From JALHRI01 sp044351685 (lineage in GTDB: Bacteria; Pseudomonadota; Alphaproteobacteria; Rickettsiales; UBA3002): a stretch of 11,676 bases of DNA. Below are positions 6,123 to 11,676 of the stretch, piece by piece. The stretch covers positions 1-11,676 of the forward strand of contig JBILFK010000035.1 of assembly GCA_044351685.1 (NCBI GenBank), in the 5' to 3' direction. Below the pieces are notes generated by a model, which was not told where the DNA came from, did no database searches, and worked only from the letters and a program-made list of their open reading frames with translations. Numbering within the stretch: the first letter of the stretch is position 1; every line of letters begins with the position of its first letter. The translations under genes and the position numbers were made by a program.

Positions 6123-7082
6123 TTACGCGGCGTGCGCCAACGCTTCCTCATGTTCCAGAAACTTCTGTGCCTCAAGCGCCGCCATACAGCCAGTGCCAGC
6201 CGCTGTAACGGCTTGCCGGTAAATTTTATCCTGCACATCGCCAGCCGCAAACACGCCGGGAATGTTGGTTTGCGTGGTGCCAGATTTGGTAATCAGGTAG
6301 CCATCGCTATCGGCATCAAGCGCGCCTACAAACAGGCTGGTGTTGGGCACATGGCCAATCGCCACGAACGTACCATCGACCGCGATTTCGCTTAGTGCGC
6401 CGGTTTTCAGGTTTTTAAGGCGCAAGCCGGTGAGCGATGGTGGGTTTTCGCTGCCCAAAAATTCATCGACTGCACTATCCCAAATCACTTTCACATTCGG
6501 TGTGCGGAATAATCTATCCTGCCCGATTTTCTCGGCGCGCAAACTATCGCGGCGGTGAATAAGCGTGACGGATTTGCAGATTTTAGCAAGATACAAAGCT
6601 TCTTCGACTGCGCTGTTGCCGCCACCAATCACCGCGACATCTTTGTTTTTGAAGAAAAACCCATCGCAGGTGGCACAAGCCGAAACGCCAAAATTCTGAT
6701 ATTTCTTTTCGCTTTCAAGCCCCAACCAGCGCGCGCTCGCGCCGGTAGCGATCACCACCGTTTCACCGTAATACACATCGCCGGAATCACCGACCGCCTT
6801 GAAGGGGCGCTGCGAAAAATCGACCGAGGTAATATAATCATGGATAATCGTGGTGCCCACATGCGCGGCTTGCGCTTCCATTTGCTGCATCAGCCACGGG
6901 CCCTGCACCGCTTCGGCGAAGCCGGGATAATTTTCAACTTCGGTGGTAATGGTCAGCTGGCCGCCGGGCTGCATGCCATGCACCATAATCGGTGAAAGCG
7001 CTGCGCGTGAGGCGTAGATTGCTGCGGTGCAGCCTGCTGCGCCCGAGCCGATTACAAGAACTTTGGTGTGGTGTTCGGTCAT
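6123..7082 (-). CDS. trxB: Thioredoxin reductase (NADPH)
   Basis: Low-molecular-weight flavoprotein of 319 residues that uses NADPH to reduce thioredoxin. It keeps thiol pools reduced and feeds thioredoxin-dependent enzymes such as the neighbouring peroxiredoxin and ribonucleotide reductase. Domains in order: FAD-binding GSGAAG (12-17); GGQLTITTEVENYPG (40-54), the conserved FAD/interface motif; the active-site disulfide CATC (Cys136-Cys139) followed by Asp140; NADPH-binding GGGNSAVEEA (153-162) with HRR (176-178) for the NADPH phosphate; and C-terminal GVFAAGDVQD, which closes the FAD site. Length is normal. No clear Shine-Dalgarno precedes its ATG (CCACACAACACAT). It lies 70 bases downstream of the peroxiredoxin on the same strand, suggesting one operon. 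Its stop codon abuts that of the convergent upstream gene, with no intergenic base. Confidence 0.97.
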   Translation of the reverse strand: MTEHHTKVLVIGSGAAGCTAAIYASRAALSPIMVHGMQPGGQLTITTEVENYPGFAEAVQGPWLMQQMEAQAAHVGTTIIHDYITSVDFSQRPFKAVGDSGDVYYGETVVIATGASARWLGLESEKKYQNFGVSACATCDGFFFKNKDVAVIGGGNSAVEEALYLAKICKSVTLIHRRDSLRAEKIGQDRLFRTPNVKVIWDSAVDEFLGSENPPSLTGLRLKNLKTGALSEIAVDGTFVAIGHVPNTSLFVGALDADSDGYLITKSGTTQTNIPGVFAAGDVQDKIYRQAVTAAGTGCMAALEAQKFLEHEEALAHAA

Positions 7083-7102
7083 ATGTGTTGTGTGGCGCGC
7101 GG

Positions 7103-7142
7103 TGCGTGACGGGTAGCTGCGCCACCCGTCACCCGTTACGCA
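7103..7142. repeat. Inverted repeat between peroxiredoxin gene and trxB
   Basis: TGCGTGACGGGT (7103-7114) can pair with ACCCGTTACGCA (7131-7142), 12 bases with one mismatch. Its inner part GTGACGGGT can instead pair with ACCCGTCAC (7124-7132), a perfect 9-bp stem with a 9-base loop. The two pairings are mutually exclusive. No T-run follows on the - strand, so an intrinsic terminator is unlikely; it may be a processing or stability element in a prx-trxB message. Confidence 0.5.
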
Positions 7143-7152
7143 TCACCCCTTT

Positions 7153-7755
7153 CTACAAAGCGGATGCTTTTTCTTTCAGGTATTCGGCAACGCCTTCGGC
7201 GGTGGCACGCATCCCTTTTTCGCCTTTTTTCCAGTTGGCAGGGCACACTTCGCCGTGCTCTTCGTGGAAGTTCAGCGCATCGACCATGCGAATTGCTTCA
7301 TCGACGTTACGGCCGAGCGGCAGATCGTTCACCACTTGGTGGCGCACAATGCCTTTTTTATCGATCATGAAGGTGCCGCGGAAGGCAACCGCATTGTTCA
7401 CCAGCACATCGTAATCACGCGCGATGGATTTGGTTAAATCGGCTACCAGCGGGAAGCGGATATTGCCAATGCCGCCCTTTTCCACCGGGGTGTTTTTCCA
7501 TGCGAAGTGGGTGTATTGCGAATCGACCGATACGCCGATAATTTCAGCGCCGAGTTTTTTGAATTCATCGATACGGTTATCGAAGGCGATAATTTCCGAA
7601 GGGCACACAAAGGTGAAATCGAGCGGGTAGAAAAACAGAATGCCAACCTTGCCCTTGATGTAAGATTTCAGGTTGAAATCTGCCTTAATCGAGTTATCTG
7701 CCATGACTGCTTGTGCAGTGAAATCTGGCGCTTCTTTGCCGACGAGTACGCTCAT
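7153..7755 (-). CDS. Typical 2-Cys peroxiredoxin (AhpC/Prx1 family)
   Basis: Thiol peroxidase of 200 residues that reduces hydrogen peroxide and organic peroxides in the cytoplasm. The peroxidatic Cys51 sits in FYPLDFTFVCPSE, and the resolving Cys171 in GEVCPANW, the normal spacing of the dimeric 2-Cys class. GGIG at about 94-97 stands at the place of the GGLG motif, which in eukaryotic Prx1 favours over-oxidation. The matching C-terminal YF motif is not present (AEYLKEKASAL), so the enzyme is probably fairly robust to over-oxidation. The start is supported by GGAG 6 bases upstream of the ATG on the - strand. trxB follows on the same strand, so thioredoxin is the likely electron donor rather than AhpF, which is not visible. 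Bacterial members are often named ahpC or tsaA; I leave the symbol open. Confidence 0.95.
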   Translation of the reverse strand: MSVLVGKEAPDFTAQAVMADNSIKADFNLKSYIKGKVGILFFYPLDFTFVCPSEIIAFDNRIDEFKKLGAEIIGVSVDSQYTHFAWKNTPVEKGGIGNIRFPLVADLTKSIARDYDVLVNNAVAFRGTFMIDKKGIVRHQVVNDLPLGRNVDEAIRMVDALNFHEEHGEVCPANWKKGEKGMRATAEGVAEYLKEKASAL

Positions 7756-7767
7756 ATAGTCTCCGAG

Positions 7768-7823
7768 GTTTCAGGTTTTAAGTTTCAGCCAGTTCCTGAA
7801 CCCCGGAACCTTAAAGCTGAAAC
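7768..7823. repeat. Imperfect palindrome upstream of the peroxiredoxin gene
   Basis: GTTTCAG (7768-7774) pairs with CTGAAAC (7817-7823), and TTTAAG with CTTAAA just inside. An inner GTTC-CT-GAAC hairpin sits in the middle (7792-7801). The motif GTTTCAG occurs twice in the left half. It occupies most of the leader of the peroxiredoxin gene on the - strand and could be a leader structure, an operator or a dispersed palindromic repeat. Confidence 0.5.
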
Positions 7824-7847
7824 GCTACGGCAATATAAGCACCGCAC

Positions 7848-7874
7848 AAAAAACTGCAAGCATTACAAGCTTGC
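7848..7874 (-). terminator. Rho-independent terminator after the ELM1-like gene
   Basis: On the - strand GCAAGC, loop TTGTAAT, GCTTGC is followed after two bases by TTTTTT. The stem is short (6 bp) but the T-run is clean. It starts 15 bases after the stop of the ELM1-like gene, so it would separate the greA/ELM1-like transcript from the peroxiredoxin gene. Confidence 0.65.
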
Positions 7875-7889
7875 TATTTAGTAATCTTT

Positions 7890-8855
7890 TTAGGCAAAAA
7901 TTTCAGGGAATCGGCGCTGAATTTCATTAGCGACATAGCCCACATCGTCGGTGGCGTGGGCAGGCGTGAAATAGGGCAGGCGTGAATCTTGCGATAGTGG
8001 CAGCGCCAGCTCTTTTTGGAACAAGGCGCGGTGTAAGCGCTTATGTTTTTCGGGCGTAACACTTTCGGGTGCAAAAATATAGAGCGGCTTGCCAGAAGAT
8101 GCCGCCTCGGCGCACATGGAAAGCGAATCGCCGCTAACCACAATTGCATCCACACAGGCGAGAAACCCAAAATACGGGTTATCTTTTCCGGCCTCGTAGC
8201 TATACATCAGCGATGGCCGGGCGCTTAAGCGCTTCATAATGTTCAGCGCTTCTTCGGGGGTGCGGCGGCTGCTGGTGATAAGCAATGAACCGCCCTCGCC
8301 TGCCAGTGCTTCGGCGCGCTTCAACATGGCTTCCCAATCGCGGTAATGGTAGCTGGTGTGTTTGGTGGGCCCCCCTAAGCACACTGCCACCCAAGGTTTG
8401 GGTAAATGTACAAATTGCGGTTCCCACACGGCGCGGGCGGTGGCGAGCATTTCGCTGGTCACGCTGTGCAGCGGCGCGGTGGTAGTAATTAAATTGGTGG
8501 CCGGCGCCACCACATCGTGTTCGGGCACGGCAAGCAAATCAAACTGGTGGCTTCCACCCGGCCACATTAAATACACTATACGGGTGGTGGGCGATTGCGC
8601 CTTAATATAATTCAGCACCGGCACCAGCCTGCGCCCTGCGGCTACCACCAGCTTGGGCCAAGGCGGCGCAATGGGTGCGCTCAGCGAGGCATCAATATGT
8701 TTCAGCCCTGCCCCTAGCAGCGCATTGGGCAGTGCTGCCAAGCGGTTATAACGCATGTTTTTAATCAGGTAAGGCGTGCCGAGTTTGGTCACCACCCCCA
8801 GCACTTGCCCGGTATGGCCGGTGCGATCATCGACGATGCCCCACACGCTAGACAT
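7890..8855 (-). CDS. ELM1-like family protein (mitochondrial fission ELM1 type)
   Basis: Protein of 321 residues belonging, by its motifs, to the ELM1-like family (formerly DUF1022), found in Alphaproteobacteria and related to plant ELM1, which recruits the fission dynamin to mitochondria. The bacterial function is not established; the fold resembles GT-B glycosyltransferases. Features seen: N-terminal WGIVDDRTGHTGQVLGV (5-21), the family's opening motif; LGGPTKHTSYHY (about 159-170) at the start of the second half; LLITSSRRTP (about 192-201); and GDSLSMCAEAASSGKPLYIF (about 243-262), a nucleotide-sugar-binding-like segment. No signal peptide or membrane segment is evident. Length is usual for the family. 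It starts 29 bases after greA on the same strand, probably co-transcribed, with AGGG upstream as a weak ribosome site. A terminator follows it. Confidence 0.88.
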   Translation of the reverse strand: MSSVWGIVDDRTGHTGQVLGVVTKLGTPYLIKNMRYNRLAALPNALLGAGLKHIDASLSAPIAPPWPKLVVAAGRRLVPVLNYIKAQSPTTRIVYLMWPGGSHQFDLLAVPEHDVVAPATNLITTTAPLHSVTSEMLATARAVWEPQFVHLPKPWVAVCLGGPTKHTSYHYRDWEAMLKRAEALAGEGGSLLITSSRRTPEEALNIMKRLSARPSLMYSYEAGKDNPYFGFLACVDAIVVSGDSLSMCAEAASSGKPLYIFAPESVTPEKHKRLHRALFQKELALPLSQDSRLPYFTPAHATDDVGYVANEIQRRFPEIFA

Positions 8856-8884
8856 CGCTCAAACGCCCTGTGCTACGCGTATCA

Positions 8885-9358
8885 CTATTTATACTCCACC
8901 TTCAGCACTTCATAAAATTTTGCGCCTTTGGGGGTGTGTACTTCCACACTGACGCCTTTCGATTTGCCAATCAATGCGCGGGCAATCGGTGCGCTGGTGG
9001 AAATGCGACGCTGGGTAATATCGGCTTCGTAATCGCCCACGATCTGGTAACAAATTTCTTCTTCGGTTTCTTCATCCACCATGGTTACGGTGGCACCAAA
9101 CGTGATATGGGCGTGTTTAATATTTTCGATTTCGATCACTTCTGCACGCGATGTCACGGCTTCCAGTTCCTGAATGCGGCCTTCGATAAAGCTTTGTTTC
9201 TCTTTGGCGGCAGAATATTCGGCATTTTCCGATAAATCGCCATGCGCGCGCGCCTCGGCAATCGCCTGAATAATGTTGGGGCGCTCGACCGTTTTCATTT
9301 GCCGTAATTCTTTTTGCAGCCGTTCAAGGCCGCTTTTGGTAATAGGAATTCGTTCCAT
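8885..9358 (-). CDS. greA: Transcription elongation factor GreA
   Basis: Protein of 157 residues that rescues backtracked RNA polymerase by stimulating its cleavage of the nascent RNA 3' end. The N-terminal coiled coil (about residues 10-75) carries at its tip GDLSENAEY, with the acidic pair Asp41 and Glu44 that position the catalytic metal in the polymerase secondary channel. The C-terminal FKBP-like domain contains the family features FGATVTMVDEE and the ending GAKFYEVLKVEYK. Length is normal. The ATG is preceded by AAGGG on the - strand. carB would be expected directly upstream in many alphaproteobacteria; here an opposite-strand gene lies between, so greA needs its own promoter in 9359-9512. 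Confidence 0.97.
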   Translation of the reverse strand: MERIPITKSGLERLQKELRQMKTVERPNIIQAIAEARAHGDLSENAEYSAAKEKQSFIEGRIQELEAVTSRAEVIEIENIKHAHITFGATVTMVDEETEEEICYQIVGDYEADITQRRISTSAPIARALIGKSKGVSVEVHTPKGAKFYEVLKVEYK

Positions 9359-9512
9359 AATAGCCCTTACGGAGTAGTCATTTTGACGTTATTTCACCAC
9401 CGATACGCCGAGACCTCAGCGTAATCAAAGAAAAAGTGAAGTTTTCTGAGCGGCGTCATCAAACCGTCATATAAAAAGTTTACAATATAGTAAATAATAG
9501 CGTGAGATAGCG
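9359..9512. promoter_or_regulatory. Divergent intergenic region between greA and the 196-residue gene
   Basis: Both flanking genes start here, so it should hold two promoters. It is AT-rich near the right side and contains the inverted repeat TTTAC-N6-GTAAA (9479-9494). TACAAT at 9481-9486 resembles a -10 box for the + strand gene but lacks a good -35. On the - strand TTGATT, 17 bases, TATCGG is a weak candidate promoter for greA. None of these is conclusive. Confidence 0.35.
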
Positions 9513-10103
9513 ATGACCATACGTTCAGATTTACCCCCGTTACCACCTGAAAAACCCCCCACCTATTTCAACCTTGATGCCGCAAAAGGCTTATTCTGGG
9601 GCAATCTATTTGGAAACCTGGCCTCGCTGGGCACTGCATTGGTCTTTGCCCCGGCAGCGCCTTTTGTGTATTTTGGGTCGGTCGCTGTAGGCACCGCACT
9701 TGGAGCCTCGCACGGCAAGGCCCGCATGACGCATGAGGCCACGCATGGCCGACCTGTCGAACAACCCAGTTTTTTCAATAAAGGCTTATGGGCCGGCTGG
9801 CTTGGTGGTGCCGTTGCCTTTCTGTTATTGCCGGAAATCGGGGTGGCTGCCACCCTTGGCGTGATTGCCACCAGCCTTACTGTTGGTTCGGTATGGTATA
9901 AGGAAAAAATGGAGAACGATGTCAGGAAAGGTGAGACCCTGAAAGCCACCATGCTGACGGGGCGAGGCCATAGCCCGTATGTCAATTCGGTTGGTCAGCA
10001 AGAATATCAGCAGCTTGAGCAGCGCATGAAGCGCAGCGAGCAGCCGCAATTCTCTGAAAATCTGGCGCAATCTGCCGGCCAATCTGCACAGCAAGCGCTG
10101 TAA
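9513..10103 (+). CDS. Unrecognised membrane-associated protein, two hydrophobic segments
   Basis: Protein of 196 residues, family not recognised. The N-terminus is Pro-rich and polar (LPPLPPEKPP, 7-16). Two long hydrophobic, Gly/Ala-rich stretches follow at about 27-66 and 91-128. Each is long enough for a re-entrant or paired helical hairpin and has many small residues, including GxxxG-like spacing (GTALVFAPAAP, GLWAGWLGGA). A basic, His-containing loop (GKARMTHEATHGR) lies between them, and the C-terminal 35 residues are Gln/Ser-rich and hydrophilic. The ATG at 9513 has only a weak GAGA upstream. It is on the + strand between two - strand genes, diverging from greA and converging on carB with an 18-base gap. 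That placement suggests an insertion into an older carB-greA arrangement. An inner-membrane protein is likely; function unknown. Confidence 0.75.
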   Translation: MTIRSDLPPLPPEKPPTYFNLDAAKGLFWGNLFGNLASLGTALVFAPAAPFVYFGSVAVGTALGASHGKARMTHEATHGRPVEQPSFFNKGLWAGWLGGAVAFLLLPEIGVAATLGVIATSLTVGSVWYKEKMENDVRKGETLKATMLTGRGHSPYVNSVGQQEYQQLEQRMKRSEQPQFSENLAQSAGQSAQQAL

Positions 10104-10121
10104 TCACGCCCGCGCCGCGCG

Positions 10122-11676
10122 CTACGCCGCCAGATATTCCTGCAGCGAGGCTACGCTTAGTCCATCCTTCTCACCATTCACCGAAGCAATCGCCTGCACC
10201 ATCGCACGCGCACCGGAAATGGTGGTGGAATACGGAATTTTGCCAAGCAGCGCCGTGCGGCGAATGGAATAGGAATCGGCAATCGCCTGTTCACCTTCGG
10301 TGGTGTTGAACACCATTTGAATATGCCCATCTTTCATCATATCGACAATGTGTGGGCGGCCTTCGCGCACTTTATTCACCAGCGCCACATCGAGCCCTTG
10401 GCCACGCAAATATTCGCCGGTGCCGCGTGTGCACACCACCTGAAAGCCAAGCTGTGTAAGCTCGCTGGCAATCTCTTTGGCGATGGGTTTATCGCCATCG
10501 CGTACCGATAAAAACACTTTTCCTGTGCGCGGCAACGTGCTGCCAGAACCGACAAATCCTTTGGCAAAAGCGCGCGCGAAATCGCGGTCGAGGCCCATGG
10601 TTTCGCCGGTCGATTTCATTTCTGGCCCCAAAATCGTATCGACCCCTGGGAAGCGCGCGAATGGGAACACCACTTCTTTCACTGCCACATGTTTCATCTG
10701 CTGCATGAAGGTGGCATCATCCGGTAAATTAAAACTGGCGAGTGTTTCGCCTGCCATCAGGCGGGCAGCAATTTTGGAAATCGAGATGCCGGTAGCTTTG
10801 GCCACAAACGGCACCGTGCGCGAGGCGCGCGGGTTCACTTCGATAATGAAAATTTCGTTGCCCTTCACGGCGAACTGCACATTCATCAGCCCCACCACAT
10901 TCAGCGCTAATGCCAGCTGTTTGGTTTGTTCGCGCACACGGTCGATAATTTCTTGGGCCAGTGAATAAGGCGGCAGCGAACATGCCGAATCGCCCGAGTG
11001 AATGCCTGCTTCCTCGATATGTTCCATAATGCCGGAAACAAACGTATCGTCGCCGTCGCACAAACAATCGACATCCAGCTCGATCGCGTTTTGCAAATAG
11101 CCATCCAGTAGCACGGGGCCATCGCCAAAATGCGTCAGCAATTCTTTGACATAACTTTCCAGCGATTCCGGCGTGTGAATGATGCGCATGGCGCGGCCAC
11201 CCAAAACATACGATGGGCGCACCACAATCGGGTAGCCAATGGTTTCCGCCGCAGGCAATACTTCTTCGACCGTTTTGCAAATGGCGTTGGGGGGTTGTTT
11301 TAAATCGAGCTGGTGCAGTAACTGCTGGAAACGTTCGCGGTCTTCGGCCAAATCAATCGAGTCTACCGAGGTACCGATAATCGGGATACCCGCCTGTTCC
11401 AGTGCATGTGCTAGCTTCAGCGGTGTCTGGCCGCCAAACTGCACGATCACGCCTTTCACGGTGCCATTCTGTTTTTCTCGCTCGATCACTTCAATCACGT
11501 CTTCGGCGGTGAGCGGCTCGAAATATAACCGGTCGGATGTATCGTAATCGGTCGAAATCGTTTCCGGGTTACAATTAATCATAATCGTTTCATAGCTTTT
11601 GCGCTGCTCCGCAGATGCAACGTTCTGTTGCATGCTACGCGCCGCTTCGCGGGCTGATGGCTCATGCTGGCTGCTG
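10122..11676 (-). CDS. carB: Carbamoyl-phosphate synthase large subunit (C-terminal half, partial)
   Basis: Makes carbamoyl phosphate from ammonia delivered by CarA, bicarbonate and two ATP, for pyrimidine and arginine synthesis. About 518 residues are visible; the family's usual length is about 1,070-1,150, so the N-terminal half lies beyond the right edge. Visible in order, numbering from the ATG at 11633: INCNPETISTDYDTSDRLYF (19-38); VQFGGQTPLKLA, VIGTSVDSIDLAEDRERF and VVRPSYVLGGRAM in the second ATP-grasp unit; EVNPRASRTVPFVAKATG, the metal/ATP site; then the C-terminal MGS-like allosteric domain from about 370 (VFLSVRDGDK, VNKVREGRPH, NTTEGEQAIADSYSIRR). The frame stays open to the edge through an unusual segment before YETIM that does not match the conserved FDYCCVHA-type sequence expected there. 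That segment coincides with the palindromic repeat at 11595-11676. Confidence 0.95.
   Translation of the reverse strand, partial: SSQHEPSAREAARSMQQNVASAEQRKSYETIMINCNPETISTDYDTSDRLYFEPLTAEDVIEVIEREKQNGTVKGVIVQFGGQTPLKLAHALEQAGIPIIGTSVDSIDLAEDRERFQQLLHQLDLKQPPNAICKTVEEVLPAAETIGYPIVVRPSYVLGGRAMRIIHTPESLESYVKELLTHFGDGPVLLDGYLQNAIELDVDCLCDGDDTFVSGIMEHIEEAGIHSGDSACSLPPYSLAQEIIDRVREQTKQLALALNVVGLMNVQFAVKGNEIFIIEVNPRASRTVPFVAKATGISISKIAARLMAGETLASFNLPDDATFMQQMKHVAVKEVVFPFARFPGVDTILGPEMKSTGETMGLDRDFARAFAKGFVGSGSTLPRTGKVFLSVRDGDKPIAKEIASELTQLGFQVVCTRGTGEYLRGQGLDVALVNKVREGRPHIVDMMKDGHIQMVFNTTEGEQAIADSYSIRRTALLGKIPYSTTISGARAMVQAIASVNGEKDGLSVASLQEYLAA
11595..11676 (+). repeat. Palindromic repeat element, copy B, inside the carB frame
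   Basis: Hairpin 1 has arms ATGCAAC (11615-11621) and GTTGCAT (11627-11633) around GTTCT. Hairpin 2 is CCGC-TTC-GCGG (11642-11652). The core reads GCTA, CGCGC, C, GCTTCGC, G, GGCT, G, ATGGCT, matching copy A at 3246-3279 with 3 substitutions and a 3-base gap. Within hairpin 2 the A:T pair of copy A is a C:G pair here, which keeps the stem. In carB it encodes SSQHEPSAREAARS and MQQNVASAEQRKS in frame. The right boundary is outside the window. Confidence 0.6.

Noticed and set aside
6555..6995. + strand frame of 146 codons within trxB
   Set aside because: It lies fully inside trxB, whose FAD, CATC and NADPH motifs are unmistakable; no start signal or known domain is present.
10477..10968. + strand frame of 163 codons within carB
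   Set aside because: Shadow of the conserved carB ATP-grasp region.

Overview
The window looks like ordinary chromosome from an alphaproteobacterium. The evidence is the NrdA/NrdB sequence type, an ELM1-like family protein (a family common in Alphaproteobacteria and related to plant mitochondrial fission proteins), and the order carB, greA, ELM1-like, trxB, which is my recollection of the lineage and was not checked. The base composition is balanced to slightly GC-rich by eye. No tRNA, rRNA, CRISPR array, transposase or phage gene is visible.

Left block, + strand (1-3938). It holds the 3' part of nrdA (class I ribonucleotide reductase large subunit), a small membrane-anchored Ala/Pro-rich protein, nrdB (the radical-bearing small subunit), and a single-domain PrmA-like methyltransferase. 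NrdA and NrdB together make dNTPs. The small Ala/Pro-rich gene sits between the two reductase genes, and a strong hairpin lies just before nrdB. The 193-base gap after nrdB is packed with inverted repeats.

Middle (4017-6122, + strand). One large gene of about 701 codons that I do not recognise. It has an HEIAH zinc-peptidase-type motif, a duplicated 42-residue unit in a Pro/Ala-rich tail, and a Cys-rich C-terminus ending in CCLAR. Its stop codon directly abuts the stop codon of the convergent trxB.

Right block, - strand (6123-9358), read right to left: greA (transcript cleavage factor), an ELM1-like protein, a terminator, then a 2-Cys peroxiredoxin and trxB. Peroxiredoxin and thioredoxin reductase form a plausible peroxide-detoxifying pair, with NADPH to TrxB to thioredoxin to peroxiredoxin. 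TrxB can also supply electrons through thioredoxin or glutaredoxin-type carriers to the ribonucleotide reductase in the left block.

Far right. An unrecognised protein of 196 residues with two long hydrophobic segments is on the + strand (9513-10103). It lies between greA and carB, both on the - strand. carB (carbamoyl-phosphate synthase large subunit, C-terminal half) runs off the right edge.

The most interesting signal is a two-copy palindromic repeat. One copy lies in the gap after nrdB. The other lies at the right edge inside the carB reading frame, where it replaces or interrupts the usual conserved sequence without breaking the frame. The two copies share a core, and one of their hairpins differs by a compensatory base-pair change. 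This resembles the protein-coding palindromic elements known from Rickettsia.
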